Shown here piece after piece: positions 34,392 to 43,023 of a stretch of DNA of 64,000 nt. The position numbers and the translations under genes are program-made. Where the stretch lies: the NCBI GenBank assembly GCA_963719465.1, contig OY970386.1, positions 682,001 to 746,000 of the forward strand. The letters run 5' to 3'. Within the stretch, counting starts at the first letter, position 1, and every line of letters begins with the position of its first letter. Origin of the DNA: JALHUB01 sp963719465. Lineage in GTDB: Bacteria > Chloroflexota > Dehalococcoidia > DSTF01 > JALHUB01. The notes below the pieces were generated by a model. The model searched no databases, was not told the DNA's origin, and saw only the letters and a program-made list of their open reading frames with translations.

Positions 34392-35681
34392 ATGACGAAG
34401 ACACTTCGCGTCCCACTCATACCCCTGGTGGTCATCGTCTTCATCGTCGCTCTTTCAGCGCTGGCGAGCTGGGCCGCCCTCAGCGCCGTCGGCCTGCCGC
34501 TCAGCAAAGACGAGTTTAACCTCGGCGTCTGGGAGCTGCGCCACTTCCCCAACAAGTGGCTTTACGACCTCGGCCACATCGACGGCGCCGGCAGCAGCGA
34601 CGACCAGAACGCCGACGTTGAGCGCTACCTCCAGCTCCAGCAGCAGATCGACGCGCTCAACGCCCAGCTATCGCAGGAGAGCGCGACAAAGGCGTCCGCA
34701 GAAGCCATCGAGACAACGACCGAGCAGCTCCAGCAAGCACGCAACGAACGGGCGTCAATCCAGCTCCGCGTCCAGGCGATACTCGAAGGCCGCATCTCGT
34801 CCATCGCCTCCAGCCTCGGCCTCAAGACCACCTTTCCCCTGTTCTCTCGCCTCCACTGGCTCTTTCCGCCGGTCGACTTCGAGTTCGAGGACCCGCCGTA
34901 CGTCCTCGTCATCTCGCCGCGTGACCACATCGAGGAGACCGGTGCGACGCTCCTGCGCAGCGACCTGTCGCTTGAGGAGGCTGAGCGGCTGGAGAGCGAA
35001 GCCGAATCCAAGTCGTCTAACATCTCCGCGCTGGTCGTGCCGACCGGCGGCATCAGCGCCTACCCCGCCATCATCCAGCCGAGCGAAAGCTATCTCGATG
35101 CCCTCCAAGTCGCTTCCCACGAATGGACGCACGGCTATCTGTTCTTCCACCCGCTGGGCGCCCGCTACTTCGAGAACGACACGCTGCGGACGATTAACGA
35201 AACGGTCGCCGACATCGTCGGTCAGGAGATGGGGTCAGATGTCGCGGCCGCCTATCCGCTATCGACGGCCACTCTGACCCCCGCGCCTTCTCCGACACCG
35301 CAGCCGACGCCGGGCGCCATAGACCCCGACCAGGTGCTGCGGCAGCTACGCCTCAGCGTCGACTCACTGTTGGGGAAGGACCAGGTCACCGAGGCAGAAA
35401 CGCTGATGGAGCAGACGCGCCAGTTCCTGGCTGCTCACGGCTACTACTACCGGAAGATCAATCAGGCCTTCTTCGCCTTCTACGGTCTCTACGGAACGAC
35501 CGGTGCGTCGAGCAGCCCCATCGGGCCTGAACTGGAGGAGTTACGACAGAAAAGCGCCTCGCTGGGGGACTTCCTGCGGGCAGTTGCGACAATAAAGAGC
35601 GAAGCTGACCTCGAGCGCCTATTAGCGGAGAAGGGCGTTACGCCCACGACCGAACCGGCCGCTACGCCTACTCCACCTTAA
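34392..35681 (+). CDS. Membrane-anchored HEWTH-type putative zinc metalloprotease
   Basis: 429 residues. A signal anchor (residues 8-32), a coiled coil rich in Gln/Ala/Glu (about 75-130), then a predicted protease core: ASHEWTHGYLFFH at 241-253 (H243, E244, H247) and RTINETVADIVGQEM at 266-280, where E270 would be the third zinc ligand of a gluzincin. A Pro/Thr-rich linker (about 285-305) and a helical C-terminal domain follow. I know no named family. The gene runs convergent to the small gene at 35668-35889, overlapping it by 14 bp. Confidence 0.65.
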   Translation: MTKTLRVPLIPLVVIVFIVALSALASWAALSAVGLPLSKDEFNLGVWELRHFPNKWLYDLGHIDGAGSSDDQNADVERYLQLQQQIDALNAQLSQESATKASAEAIETTTEQLQQARNERASIQLRVQAILEGRISSIASSLGLKTTFPLFSRLHWLFPPVDFEFEDPPYVLVISPRDHIEETGATLLRSDLSLEEAERLESEAESKSSNISALVVPTGGISAYPAIIQPSESYLDALQVASHEWTHGYLFFHPLGARYFENDTLRTINETVADIVGQEMGSDVAAAYPLSTATLTPAPSPTPQPTPGAIDPDQVLRQLRLSVDSLLGKDQVTEAETLMEQTRQFLAAHGYYYRKINQAFFAFYGLYGTTGASSSPIGPELEELRQKSASLGDFLRAVATIKSEADLERLLAEKGVTPTTEPAATPTPP

Positions 35682-35889
35682 TGGTCGTCCGACGCGTCTT
35701 GGGACCTTCCTCCTCCATCTTGTCCAGCGCCGCGTCGATGAGGCTGCGGAGTGCGGTCAGCATCTCCTTGCGCGCGCCGAGCATATGCGACCGCACCTCG
35801 GGCGTCAGCACTCCCATGCCGGGCTTCTTGATTCGCAGGATTATCTCACCCTCAGGCGTCCACTCGCACTCGAATAGTTTCTCCGCCAT
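35668..35889 (-). CDS. Small conserved-looking protein downstream of the ArsA-type gene
   Basis: Seventy-three residues: KLFECEWTPEGEIILRIKKP forms two strands, followed by a charged helix (MLGARKEMLTALRSLIDAAL and DKMEEEG) and a basic end. GGAGG stands 8 nt before the ATG. It follows the ArsA-type ATPase by 56 bp on the same strand, with a strong hairpin between them. Function unknown; position suggests a partner or regulator of that ATPase. Confidence 0.65.
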   Translation of the reverse strand: MAEKLFECEWTPEGEIILRIKKPGMGVLTPEVRSHMLGARKEMLTALRSLIDAALDKMEEEGPKTRRTTIKVE

Positions 35890-35902
35890 GATGGCCTCCT
35901 TC

Positions 35903-35925
35903 AGGACGGGTCTTCGTCCCGTCCT
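35903..35925. terminator. Hairpin between the ArsA-type gene and the small gene
   Basis: AGGACGGG-TCTTCGT-CCCGTCCT, a perfect 8-bp stem. On the transcribed minus strand it lies after the ATPase stop and 13 nt before the ribosome site of the small gene. No T-run follows, so it could be an attenuator or mRNA-stabilising structure rather than a strong terminator. Confidence 0.5.
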
Positions 35926-35945
35926 AATTAAGTAAGTAGGAGCGG

Positions 35946-37115
35946 TCAGTCCGACCGCGCGAAGCGGATCGTCAGCCGGTCATTCTCCAGTTTAGCACTT
36001 TCGGTTCGCATCCCAACCAGGACGCGCGGCAGAATAACGTTCCGCTTGTTCCCACCGACGCGAACGACGAGCTCATCGCCTATCTGCGACAGCGTCACGT
36101 CTTCCTTGCTGGTGAAGGGCAGCAGCAGCGTCAGAATGTAGTCGCCGTCCTCCTGGCTGATCGCCTGCGTCTGACCGCGGAAGCGGATGACCGTGGGGTC
36201 GTCCTCCCCGTAGAGGGCGGCCGCAAATCGGTCCAGCATCTCCAGTCCGACGACCTCCTGGTCCATCAGCGGCGCCGTCACGATCGGCAGCGGCGCGAAG
36301 CCTTCCTCCACCAGCGCGAAGTACCGTTCCTGGCTCTCCTTCCACGACGTGAAGTACGCGTCGGTCACGTCCTTCGGAATAAGCCGGTTGCAGACGACCA
36401 GATCGCTCGGGTAGCCGTACAGGTTGAGGTAGGTGAAGGTTCGCTGCGCCTCTTTCACCACCATCTTCTCGGCATTGAGGACCAGCCGGACCGAGCTCAC
36501 CTCCGGGTTGGTAAGGATGTCGCGCATCTTGTCCAGCCGCTCGAACAAGTCCTTCAGCGCCTCGAAGACGTCGTCATCCGGGAAAGGCAAGTCCGTTACG
36601 CGCGTGAGCACCGGCCGGGCGATGCGCGCCGCCGTGCGCTGGATGGGAAAGATGCGATGCGACCACCAGCGCATCACGTCGGGAAAGCTCAACAAGCGCA
36701 ACGTCTCACCGGTAGGAGCGCAGTCGACGACAATGGCGTCGAAATCGCTTTCCTCGTAGTACTTGATGAGGTGAACGAGACCCGCAAGCTCCTCCATGCC
36801 CGGCAGCACCGCCATCTCCTCCGCCAGTACCTCGTCGATCCCACGCCAGGCCATCACGATGCGAACGTACTCCTCAAGCGTGCCCCAGTGCTGGTCGATC
36901 TCCTTGAAGACGTCCAACTCCTGCGCCCACAGGTTTTCGGTGATAGGCGTCGCGTCGCCGCCAACCGGCAAGTCGAAGCTGTCGCCGAGGCTGTGCGCTG
37001 AGTCCGTGCTCATCACAAGCGTCTTGTGCCCGAGTCGCGCCGAGCGGAGCGCCGTCGCTGCCGCGACGCTCGTCTTGCCGACGCCGCCCTTGCCCGTGTA
37101 CAGGATGATGCGCAT
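35946..37115 (-). CDS. ArsA/GET3-family ATPase with HSP20-like C-terminal domain
   Basis: 389 residues from ATG 37115 (an ATG at 37130 is possible). The deviant Walker A is MRIILYTGKGGVGKTSVAAA; STDSAHSLGDSF (switch I) and VVDCAPTGETLRLLSFP (switch II, D-x-A-P-T-G) follow. Residues about 300-389 (QEDGDYILTLLLPF, LVVRVGGNKRNVILPRVL) form an alpha-crystallin/HSP20-like sandwich, as in the ArsA_HSP20 family. The As(III)-binding cysteines of plasmid ArsA are not evident and no arsB or arsR lies nearby, so arsenic resistance is unlikely; a chaperone or client-delivery role like Get3 is more plausible. Confidence 0.88.
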   Translation of the reverse strand: MRIILYTGKGGVGKTSVAAATALRSARLGHKTLVMSTDSAHSLGDSFDLPVGGDATPITENLWAQELDVFKEIDQHWGTLEEYVRIVMAWRGIDEVLAEEMAVLPGMEELAGLVHLIKYYEESDFDAIVVDCAPTGETLRLLSFPDVMRWWSHRIFPIQRTAARIARPVLTRVTDLPFPDDDVFEALKDLFERLDKMRDILTNPEVSSVRLVLNAEKMVVKEAQRTFTYLNLYGYPSDLVVCNRLIPKDVTDAYFTSWKESQERYFALVEEGFAPLPIVTAPLMDQEVVGLEMLDRFAAALYGEDDPTVIRFRGQTQAISQEDGDYILTLLLPFTSKEDVTLSQIGDELVVRVGGNKRNVILPRVLVGMRTESAKLENDRLTIRFARSD

Positions 37116-37217
37116 CTCACGCTGCCTCATGGACCCGCGATTCCCTTACGTAAATCATACCGCACATTGGCCGCGGCTGTATCCAGGCTTCGGCCGCCGC
37201 CGACCAGAGTTGCCTCG

Positions 37218-39881
37218 CTAGAATATAAACGTCGGAGTAGGCTGAGGCGTCGCTGTACCGCCCCCTCGACCCAGCTTTATTGTGGTCGTCGTAATCAGCT
37301 CGCCGAGTTTCGCGTCGGTTACGACGAGCCGCAACGTGTACTGCCCATCCGGAAAGCCGGCTGTGTCCCAAACCGCCAGCGTCGAGTTGTTAACAGGCGT
37401 ACTCGAGGTGTAGATCAGCGCCCATTCGCTCGGCGACTGACCGACCCCGTATTCCAACCGGTACGATTGGAAATCAGCGGACGAGGCGCGGCCGACTATA
37501 TTGACGTTGCCGCTCACCGTCGCGCCGGACGCCGGCGACGAAATGACCGCCGGGATGTCCGACGGGTTCGTGCTCTCCGACGGTGCCGCCCCTCCAAGGA
37601 GCGACGCCCACTCCAACGCCTGATCGCGCTCGAATCCCTGGACCGTCGGTGGAATCGTCAGATAGCCGCGCTCCTGCACGAACTGCGGCGGCGTCATCTC
37701 CGTCGCCAGCAGGCCCGTGCGGATATCGATCTTCGTCGGCTGCCACCAGTCGTCCTTATCCTTGATAGCGTCGGTCACGAACAGGTCCTCGCTCGTCTTG
37801 CCGCAGTACGGCGTCGGCAGCATGTTGGACGGCACACAGACGGTAACGTCGTCAACGCCGTCCGGCTTCTGGAAGGTCGACGCCGGCTTGCCGGCAAGCG
37901 CCGCCTCCATGAAGTCGCGCATTGCCGGGAACGCGATAGTGGTGCTCAAGATGTTGCCCATCGAAGTGTTATCGGCATTGCCAGCCCAGACACCGACGAC
38001 GAGATCAGGCGTGTAGCCGAAGGACCAGGTGTCGCCGATGGCCTTGCTGTTCGCGTATGGCTCGCTGGTACCGGTCTTGACCGCCGCAGTCTGCCCCGAG
38101 ATGTTCAGCCCGCCGCAGCCAAACGTCAAGCACTCAGCCTGCGGGTCGCTGAGGATATTGGTTATCAAATAGGCATATTGGCTGGGAATAATCTGCTCGT
38201 CGGTGCGCTGGTCGTCCGCGTTCCAGATTACGTTCCCCTGCGAGTCCTCCACTTTGAGAATGGACACCGGGTCAAGGTCGCGATAACCCGGCGGAAGGGT
38301 CTGGGTTGTGGGCACGCCGCGCATGATGCCGCCCGTCGCAAATACGCTGTAGGCATAGACCACGTCGACGAGCTTCACGTCCGTGCCGCCGATAGTGAAC
38401 GACGGCCCGTACGTGCCATCGAGGCCGGTGATACCCATTTTCCGAGCAGTGTTGATGACGTCGTTGACGCCGGCCATTTGAATGACTTTGAAGGCGGGTA
38501 TGTTGAGGGAGTTACCAAGCGCCTGTCTTATCGTGACGGGGCCCTGGTAGTTGCCCTCCGGGTTCTCGGGGCAGAACTGGGTGCCATTGTCTTCGTTGTA
38601 GCATGTTGGCGTATCGAGCACCATGGTGCCAGGGCCCCAGCCCAGCTTCATAAACGCAGTCACGTACGTGAAAGGCTTCAGCGTCGATCCTGGCGAGTTG
38701 AGGGCCTGTGCCATGTCGTTCGCGCCTTGAATGCTATCGTCGAAGTAGTCGCGGCTGCCAACATACGCTAGGATTTCCCCGGTGCGCGGATCCATCGCTA
38801 CCAGCGCTCCGTCGTGTGCGTTGTACGTGTCCTCGTATTCACTGACCCACTTCTCCACGTCGGCCTCGGCTTGGTTCTGGAGACTGAGGTCGAGAGTGGT
38901 CGTCACTTTGAGGCCCTGGCGGTAGACCGCCTCGTGACCGAACATCCTCTCCAGTTCCGGCTCGATGTAGTTCAGAACCCAATGGGCGGCATCGATCGTG
39001 AAGCGATGCTGTACCAGGTTCAAAGGCTCCTGCGCGGCGGTCCACACGTCCTGAGGCGTGATGTCGCCCTTCTTCTCCATGAGCAGCAACACCTCTTCGC
39101 GCCGTCTAGCCGCTGCGTCTGGATTCGTCAGAGGGTCGTAACAGCTTGGGCAGGCGGGAATGCCGGCCAGCAGCGCCGCGTCCGCCAGCGTCAGGTCGCT
39201 TGCCTTCTTCCCGAGGTAACCTTCCGACGCCGCCTCGATGCCATTGTAGACCCCGCCATATGGGATCTGATTGAGGTACCATTCCAGGATCTGGTCCTTG
39301 CTGTAGCGCTTCGTCAGCTCCATCGCGTAGACGGTCTCCTTAATCTTCCGCGAGATGGAGCGCTGACTTCGCTCCGATTCCGGAATGTAGACGTTCTTCA
39401 CCAGTTGCTGCGTTATCGAGCTGCCGCCGCTCCCCTGCAGGAAGTCCAGGTTGCCGGGGAGGAGGTTCTCGTACGCGGCGCGGAGCAGCCCCTTGATGTT
39501 GATCCCCGGATTCGAATAGAAGCTTGAGTCCTCCGTGTCGACCGTCGCCTTTATGAGGTACGGCGAAACGTCTCCGAGCGCGACCGGCTGCCTGAGCCCA
39601 CTCAGATCGTCGTTCAATGTGTAGAGCAGGTTGCCGTTGCGATCATATATCTCTGCGCCGCCCGCATATTGCGACAGCACCTGCTCCACTGGTGGCATGC
39701 CGTTCGCGTAGACGCGATAGACGACGAAGCCGGCAATCGACACCGCCATCATGCCAACGAACATGAGCCCCAGGAGGATGACGGGCACGAGCATCCAGCC
39801 GTGAATTCTCCTACGGCTGCTGCTGCCGCCGCCGTTTCGCCTCAGACGCTCGTACCGGCGCCGCTTGAAGAGCTTAGCCAT
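37218..39881 (-). CDS. Class A penicillin-binding protein (PBP1A-type)
   Basis: 887 residues from ATG 39881, behind GGAAGG. A basic cytoplasmic tail and one membrane helix (about 29-55) precede a GT51 glycosyltransferase domain (ATVDTEDSSFYSNPGINIKG with the catalytic Glu, GGSSITQQLVKNVYI, RKIKETVYAMELTKRYSKDQ). The transpeptidase domain has SPGSTLKPFTY (S-x-x-K), GNSLNIP (S-x-N) and AVKTGTSEPYANS (K-T-G). The C terminus adds an Ig-like domain (VISSPASGATVSGNVNIVGR) and a Thr/Pro tail. It polymerises and cross-links peptidoglycan. The methyltransferase ends 16 bp upstream on the same strand. Confidence 0.95.
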   Translation of the reverse strand: MAKLFKRRRYERLRRNGGGSSSRRRIHGWMLVPVILLGLMFVGMMAVSIAGFVVYRVYANGMPPVEQVLSQYAGGAEIYDRNGNLLYTLNDDLSGLRQPVALGDVSPYLIKATVDTEDSSFYSNPGINIKGLLRAAYENLLPGNLDFLQGSGGSSITQQLVKNVYIPESERSQRSISRKIKETVYAMELTKRYSKDQILEWYLNQIPYGGVYNGIEAASEGYLGKKASDLTLADAALLAGIPACPSCYDPLTNPDAAARRREEVLLLMEKKGDITPQDVWTAAQEPLNLVQHRFTIDAAHWVLNYIEPELERMFGHEAVYRQGLKVTTTLDLSLQNQAEADVEKWVSEYEDTYNAHDGALVAMDPRTGEILAYVGSRDYFDDSIQGANDMAQALNSPGSTLKPFTYVTAFMKLGWGPGTMVLDTPTCYNEDNGTQFCPENPEGNYQGPVTIRQALGNSLNIPAFKVIQMAGVNDVINTARKMGITGLDGTYGPSFTIGGTDVKLVDVVYAYSVFATGGIMRGVPTTQTLPPGYRDLDPVSILKVEDSQGNVIWNADDQRTDEQIIPSQYAYLITNILSDPQAECLTFGCGGLNISGQTAAVKTGTSEPYANSKAIGDTWSFGYTPDLVVGVWAGNADNTSMGNILSTTIAFPAMRDFMEAALAGKPASTFQKPDGVDDVTVCVPSNMLPTPYCGKTSEDLFVTDAIKDKDDWWQPTKIDIRTGLLATEMTPPQFVQERGYLTIPPTVQGFERDQALEWASLLGGAAPSESTNPSDIPAVISSPASGATVSGNVNIVGRASSADFQSYRLEYGVGQSPSEWALIYTSSTPVNNSTLAVWDTAGFPDGQYTLRLVVTDAKLGELITTTTIKLGRGGGTATPQPTPTFIF

Positions 39882-39897
39882 CCTTCGCCGCCTTCCC

Positions 39898-40632
39898 TCA
39901 AGGAGCCCGCTTCTCCAGCACCAGGAAATGCGACAATCCCAGCACTTGAAGCGGAGTCGACTCCAGCCCGTAAAAGACCCGTCGCAAAACTCCCCCAAGC
40001 AGCTTACTACGTGCCGCTATGTTGTCAAAACCCGGGTAGATCACGCCGTGCCACGCCCAATCGGCGCCAATAACTTCCGTAAGCCGCTGCAGGTCTGCCC
40101 TGGTGTACGCGCGCACATGCGGCGCCAGTCGACGCCGCAGCGGCGCCGGCAGGTAGTGGACGAAGGGGATATTCCCGAAGACGTAGCGCTTCCCCACGTA
40201 AACCCCGTGCGTTTCAAAGGGATAGAAGAGATTGGGCGCGAAGATGACCACTCTCCCGCCCGCCGCGACCACCCGACACGCCTCCCGCAGCGTCGCCGCG
40301 TCATCGCGTACGTGCTCGATCACCTCGTTGAGAAGCACCACGTCGAAGGCGTTATCGCGGAAGGGAAGATGCTCGCCGACGGCAATCAGGAGGTTGGGCA
40401 GGGAAGCGGAGCCGCGCCTGACCCGCTGCTCGTCGACGTCCACGCCGTACACCGCGTCGGAAAGCTCGCGCATTCGCCGCACGTACGTCCCGACGCCGCA
40501 GCCCACATCCAGGATCCGCGCCCCTTCCAGCCGCACCTGCCGCTGGATGAGAGCCAGGCGACGCTCCTGCCCTGAGCGCCACACGTAGCTCGGCAGTCCC
40601 AGCGCTGCCGCCCTCTCGGGAGCTTTCTCCAT
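39898..40632 (-). CDS. Class I SAM-dependent methyltransferase
   Basis: 244 residues, GGGCGGAG before the ATG. Motif I is ARILDVGCGVGTYVRRM (SAM-binding G-x-G-x-G), the acidic residue after beta 2 is in VYGVDVDEQRV, and LPFRDNAFDVVLLNEVIEHV matches the Methyltransf_11/UbiE pattern. The basic region FVHYLPAPLRRRLAPHVRAY is typical of enzymes acting on sugars or lipids of the envelope. The substrate is unknown; coupling to PBP1A downstream suggests an envelope role, but this rests on position only. Confidence 0.88.
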   Translation of the reverse strand: MEKAPERAAALGLPSYVWRSGQERRLALIQRQVRLEGARILDVGCGVGTYVRRMRELSDAVYGVDVDEQRVRRGSASLPNLLIAVGEHLPFRDNAFDVVLLNEVIEHVRDDAATLREACRVVAAGGRVVIFAPNLFYPFETHGVYVGKRYVFGNIPFVHYLPAPLRRRLAPHVRAYTRADLQRLTEVIGADWAWHGVIYPGFDNIAARSKLLGGVLRRVFYGLESTPLQVLGLSHFLVLEKRAP

Positions 40633-40740
40633 CTCCGCCCCTCATGCCGGGTTCGATCGTAGCACAGCACCATTCGACGTTCAAACGAAAGCTCCTACCG
40701 GAGGCGTTCCCGTCGCTTCCGCCGCGCTGCCGGGCGATGC

Positions 40741-40746
40741 TATAAT
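40741..40746 (+). promoter_or_regulatory. -10 element of the gatCA operon
   Basis: TATAAT, a perfect -10 consensus, 24 bp before the TTG start of gatC. No good -35 box is present at 16-18 bp (TTCCGC is the best at 18). Confidence 0.5.
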
Positions 40747-40770
40747 CGAGCATCGACGCGGGAGGAAACG

Positions 40771-41058
40771 TTGGGACTGACCAGAGCCGAAGTCGAGCAT
40801 CTCGCCAAGCTGGCGCGCCTGGGCCTGAGCGAAGAGGACAAGGTCAAGTTTGAGGAACAGCTCTCCGTCATCCTCGACCACTTCAACGTCCTGAACCAGC
40901 TTGATACGTCCTGTGTTGCCCCAACCGCCCACACGCTGCCGCTGGAGAACGTCTTCCGCCCGGACGAGCCGCGACCCTCGCTTCCGCCGGAGGACGTCCT
41001 GGCAAACGCGCCCGCCCGCGACGACGGCTGCTTCCGCGTCCGCGCCGTCCTGGAATGA
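40771..41058 (+). CDS. gatC: Asp-tRNA(Asn)/Glu-tRNA(Gln) amidotransferase subunit C
   Basis: Ninety-five residues from a TTG at 40771 with GGGAGG 5 nt upstream. The family core is EVEHLAKLARLGLSEEDKVK, then LSVILDHFNVLNQLDTSCVA and ENVFRPDEPRPSLPPEDVLA, ending in DDGCFRVRAVLE. GatC is the belt that holds GatA and GatB together in the transamidosome. gatA follows 36 bp on; gatB is not in this window. Confidence 0.95.
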   Translation: MGLTRAEVEHLAKLARLGLSEEDKVKFEEQLSVILDHFNVLNQLDTSCVAPTAHTLPLENVFRPDEPRPSLPPEDVLANAPARDDGCFRVRAVLE

Positions 41059-41094
41059 CGCTCGCCACATCACCGGCTAGACGAGGGGGATAAC

Positions 41095-42552
41095 CTGGAG
41101 CTCCACTACCTGACCACACACGAAGCCGCGCGCCTGCTTCGCGCCGGCGATATCACGTCCCGCCAGCTCACCGAGGCCGTCCTAGCGCGCATCCGCGGAG
41201 TCGACGGCCGCGTGAAGGCGTACATCAGCGTCATCGAGGAGAAAGCCCTTGCGCTGGCGGACGCCGCCGACGCCCGCATCGCCGGCGGCAACGTCGCGCC
41301 GCTCACCGGCGTACCGGTCTGCATCAAGGATGTCATCTGCACGAAGGGCATTCGCACCACCTGCGGCTCCCGCATGCTCGAGAACTTCGTCCCGCCCTAC
41401 AACGCCTTCGTCGCGCAGCGCCTCCTCGACGCCGGCGCCGTGATCGTCGGCAAGGCGAACATGGACGAGTACGCGATGGGCTCTTCGACCGAGAACTCCG
41501 CGTTCTTCCCAACCCACAATCCCTGGGACCTCGACCGCGTCCCCGGCGGCTCCTCCGGCGGCTCCGCGGCGGCGGCGGCGGCCGGCGAGTGCATCGTCGC
41601 CCTCGGCTCCGACACCGGCGGCAGCATTCGACAGCCCGCAAGTCTATGCGGCGTCGTCGGCCTCAAGCCGACCTACGGCCGCGTCAGCCGCTACGGCCTC
41701 GTCGCCTTCGCCTCCTCGCTCGACCAGATCGGCCCGCTCACCCGCGACGTTGAGGACGCGGCGATCGTGCTGAACACAATCGGCGGCTACGACGCCTGCG
41801 ACTCGACCTCCGCCAACCTGGAGATCCCCGACTTCACTCAGGCGCTCAAGCCCGACCTGAAGGGCATGCGCCTCGGCGTGCCGCGTGAGTACCTGCCCGA
41901 CGCCATGGACGCTTCGGTGCGGAAGGTCATAGACGAGGCGATACGCGTCGTCGAATCGCTGGGCGCCACCGTCGACCGCGACGTCTCGTTGCCCTCCACC
42001 TCGTATGCGCTGGCCGTCTACTACATCATCGCCCCCAGCGAAGCCATGGCGAACCTCGCCCGCTACGACGGCGTCAAGTACGGCTACTCCTACCAGGAAG
42101 GCGAGGGCATGTGGGACAACATGGAGAAGACGCGCCAGTTCGGCTTCGGCGACGAGGTCAAGCGCCGCATCATGCTCGGCACCTTCGCGCTCTCCGCCGG
42201 CTACTACGACGCCTACTACCTGAAGGCGCAGAAGGTGCGCACCCTCATCCGGCGAGAGTTCGACGCCGCCTTCGCGAAGTACGACGCGCTTCTCACCCCT
42301 GTCTCGCCGACGCCCGCTTTCCGCATCGGCGAGAAGGTCGACGACCCCTACGCCATGTACCTCAGCGACATCTTCACCCTGCCCATCAACATCGCCGGCA
42401 TACCGGGCATCTCCGTGCCAGCCGGCTTCTCCGACGGCCTTCCCGTCGGCCTGCAGGTGCTGGCCAAGCCGTTTGACGAGGCGTCGCTGTTCCGTGTAGC
42501 CTATGCCTACGAGCAGGCCACGACCTGGCACGACGCCCACCCACCGCTCTGA
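41095..42552 (+). CDS. gatA: Asp-tRNA(Asn)/Glu-tRNA(Gln) amidotransferase subunit A
   Basis: 485 residues when started at a CTG at 41095. That start gives the family's N terminus (ELHYLTTHEAARLLRAGDI, TSRQLTEAVLARI) behind GAGGGGG; no ATG, GTG or TTG exists in frame between the gatC stop and a GTG at 41212, which would cut off 39 conserved residues. The amidase signature includes the catalytic Lys in GVPVCIKDVI, RVPGGSSGGSAAAAAAGE with the cis-Ser, and SDTGGSIRQPASLCGVVGLK with the nucleophile Ser. It hydrolyses glutamine and passes ammonia to GatB. The CTG start may keep expression low. Confidence 0.95.
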   Translation: MELHYLTTHEAARLLRAGDITSRQLTEAVLARIRGVDGRVKAYISVIEEKALALADAADARIAGGNVAPLTGVPVCIKDVICTKGIRTTCGSRMLENFVPPYNAFVAQRLLDAGAVIVGKANMDEYAMGSSTENSAFFPTHNPWDLDRVPGGSSGGSAAAAAAGECIVALGSDTGGSIRQPASLCGVVGLKPTYGRVSRYGLVAFASSLDQIGPLTRDVEDAAIVLNTIGGYDACDSTSANLEIPDFTQALKPDLKGMRLGVPREYLPDAMDASVRKVIDEAIRVVESLGATVDRDVSLPSTSYALAVYYIIAPSEAMANLARYDGVKYGYSYQEGEGMWDNMEKTRQFGFGDEVKRRIMLGTFALSAGYYDAYYLKAQKVRTLIRREFDAAFAKYDALLTPVSPTPAFRIGEKVDDPYAMYLSDIFTLPINIAGIPGISVPAGFSDGLPVGLQVLAKPFDEASLFRVAYAYEQATTWHDAHPPL

Positions 42553-42589
42553 CATCATCGTGGCATAATCGTCTCTTCGAGAGGACGCG

Positions 42590-43021
42590 ATGGCGCTCAA
42601 TCCAGCGCAGGAGTTCCTGGCCAGCGGCTACCACTGATCGGAGGCCGTTCTCCTGGCCGTGTGTCAGGAGCTGGGAATCGAAAATGAGTTCGTGCCGCGT
42701 ATCGCGACGATGTTCGCCGGCGGCATGGCGCGGAGCGGTGAGGCTTGCGGCGCCGTCGCCGGCTCGCTGATGGCGATTGGCATCAAGCACGGACGCGACG
42801 ACCTGCGCCATCCCGAGGTGACAGGCCAAGCGCTAGGCGCCCGGATGGTGCAGGCCTTCCGCGACGAGATGGGCGCGCTGCGTTGTCGCGACCTCACCGG
42901 TCACGACCTGTCCACGCCGGAGAGTCTCAAGGCGTTCCGCAAGTCCGATGTGCGGATGACGGTCTGCCTGCGCGCCGTCGGCTTCGCCTATGAGACTACG
43001 CTGAAGCTGCTTCGCGAGTAG
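42590..43021 (+). CDS. C-GCAxxG-C-C family redox protein with in-frame UGA: probable selenoprotein
   Basis: From an ATG at 42590 (AGAGGA 6-8 nt upstream) the frame reads ALNPAQEFLASGYH, then TGA at 42635-42637 (codon 16), then SEAVLLAVCQELGIENEFV and on to a TAG at 43019. The rest carries the family's other three conserved cysteines: SGEACGAVAGSLMAIG (C-G-A-x-x-G), LRCRDLTGHDL and MTVCLRAVGFAYE. In the family the first conserved Cys lies in a G-Y-x-C-S/A-E/Q-A-V-L context, exactly where the TGA sits, so U16 replaces the redox Cys. Total 143 residues fits the family (~140). If the TGA were a stop, only 15 residues would be made, and downstream starts would lack the motif. The aminotransferase frame opens 2 bp after. 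Confidence 0.82.
42635..42670 (+). promoter_or_regulatory. UGA codon with SECIS-like stem-loop
   Basis: Twelve nt after the TGA, CTCCTGGC (42650-42657) pairs with GTCAGGAG (42663-42670) through 8 bp including one G-U, closing a 5-nt loop CGTGT. The loop begins 20 nt past the UGA and has G at its second position, which suits the general rules for bacterial SECIS elements (stem-loop just downstream of UGA, G near the start of a small loop). The stem also has to encode protein, so it is constrained twice. Confidence 0.6.
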
Positions 43022-43023
43022 AC

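Noticed and set aside
35946..37115. Arsenic-resistance operon
   Set aside because: Only an ArsA-type ATPase is present; the As-binding Cys triad is not evident and no arsB, arsC, arsD or arsR is adjacent.
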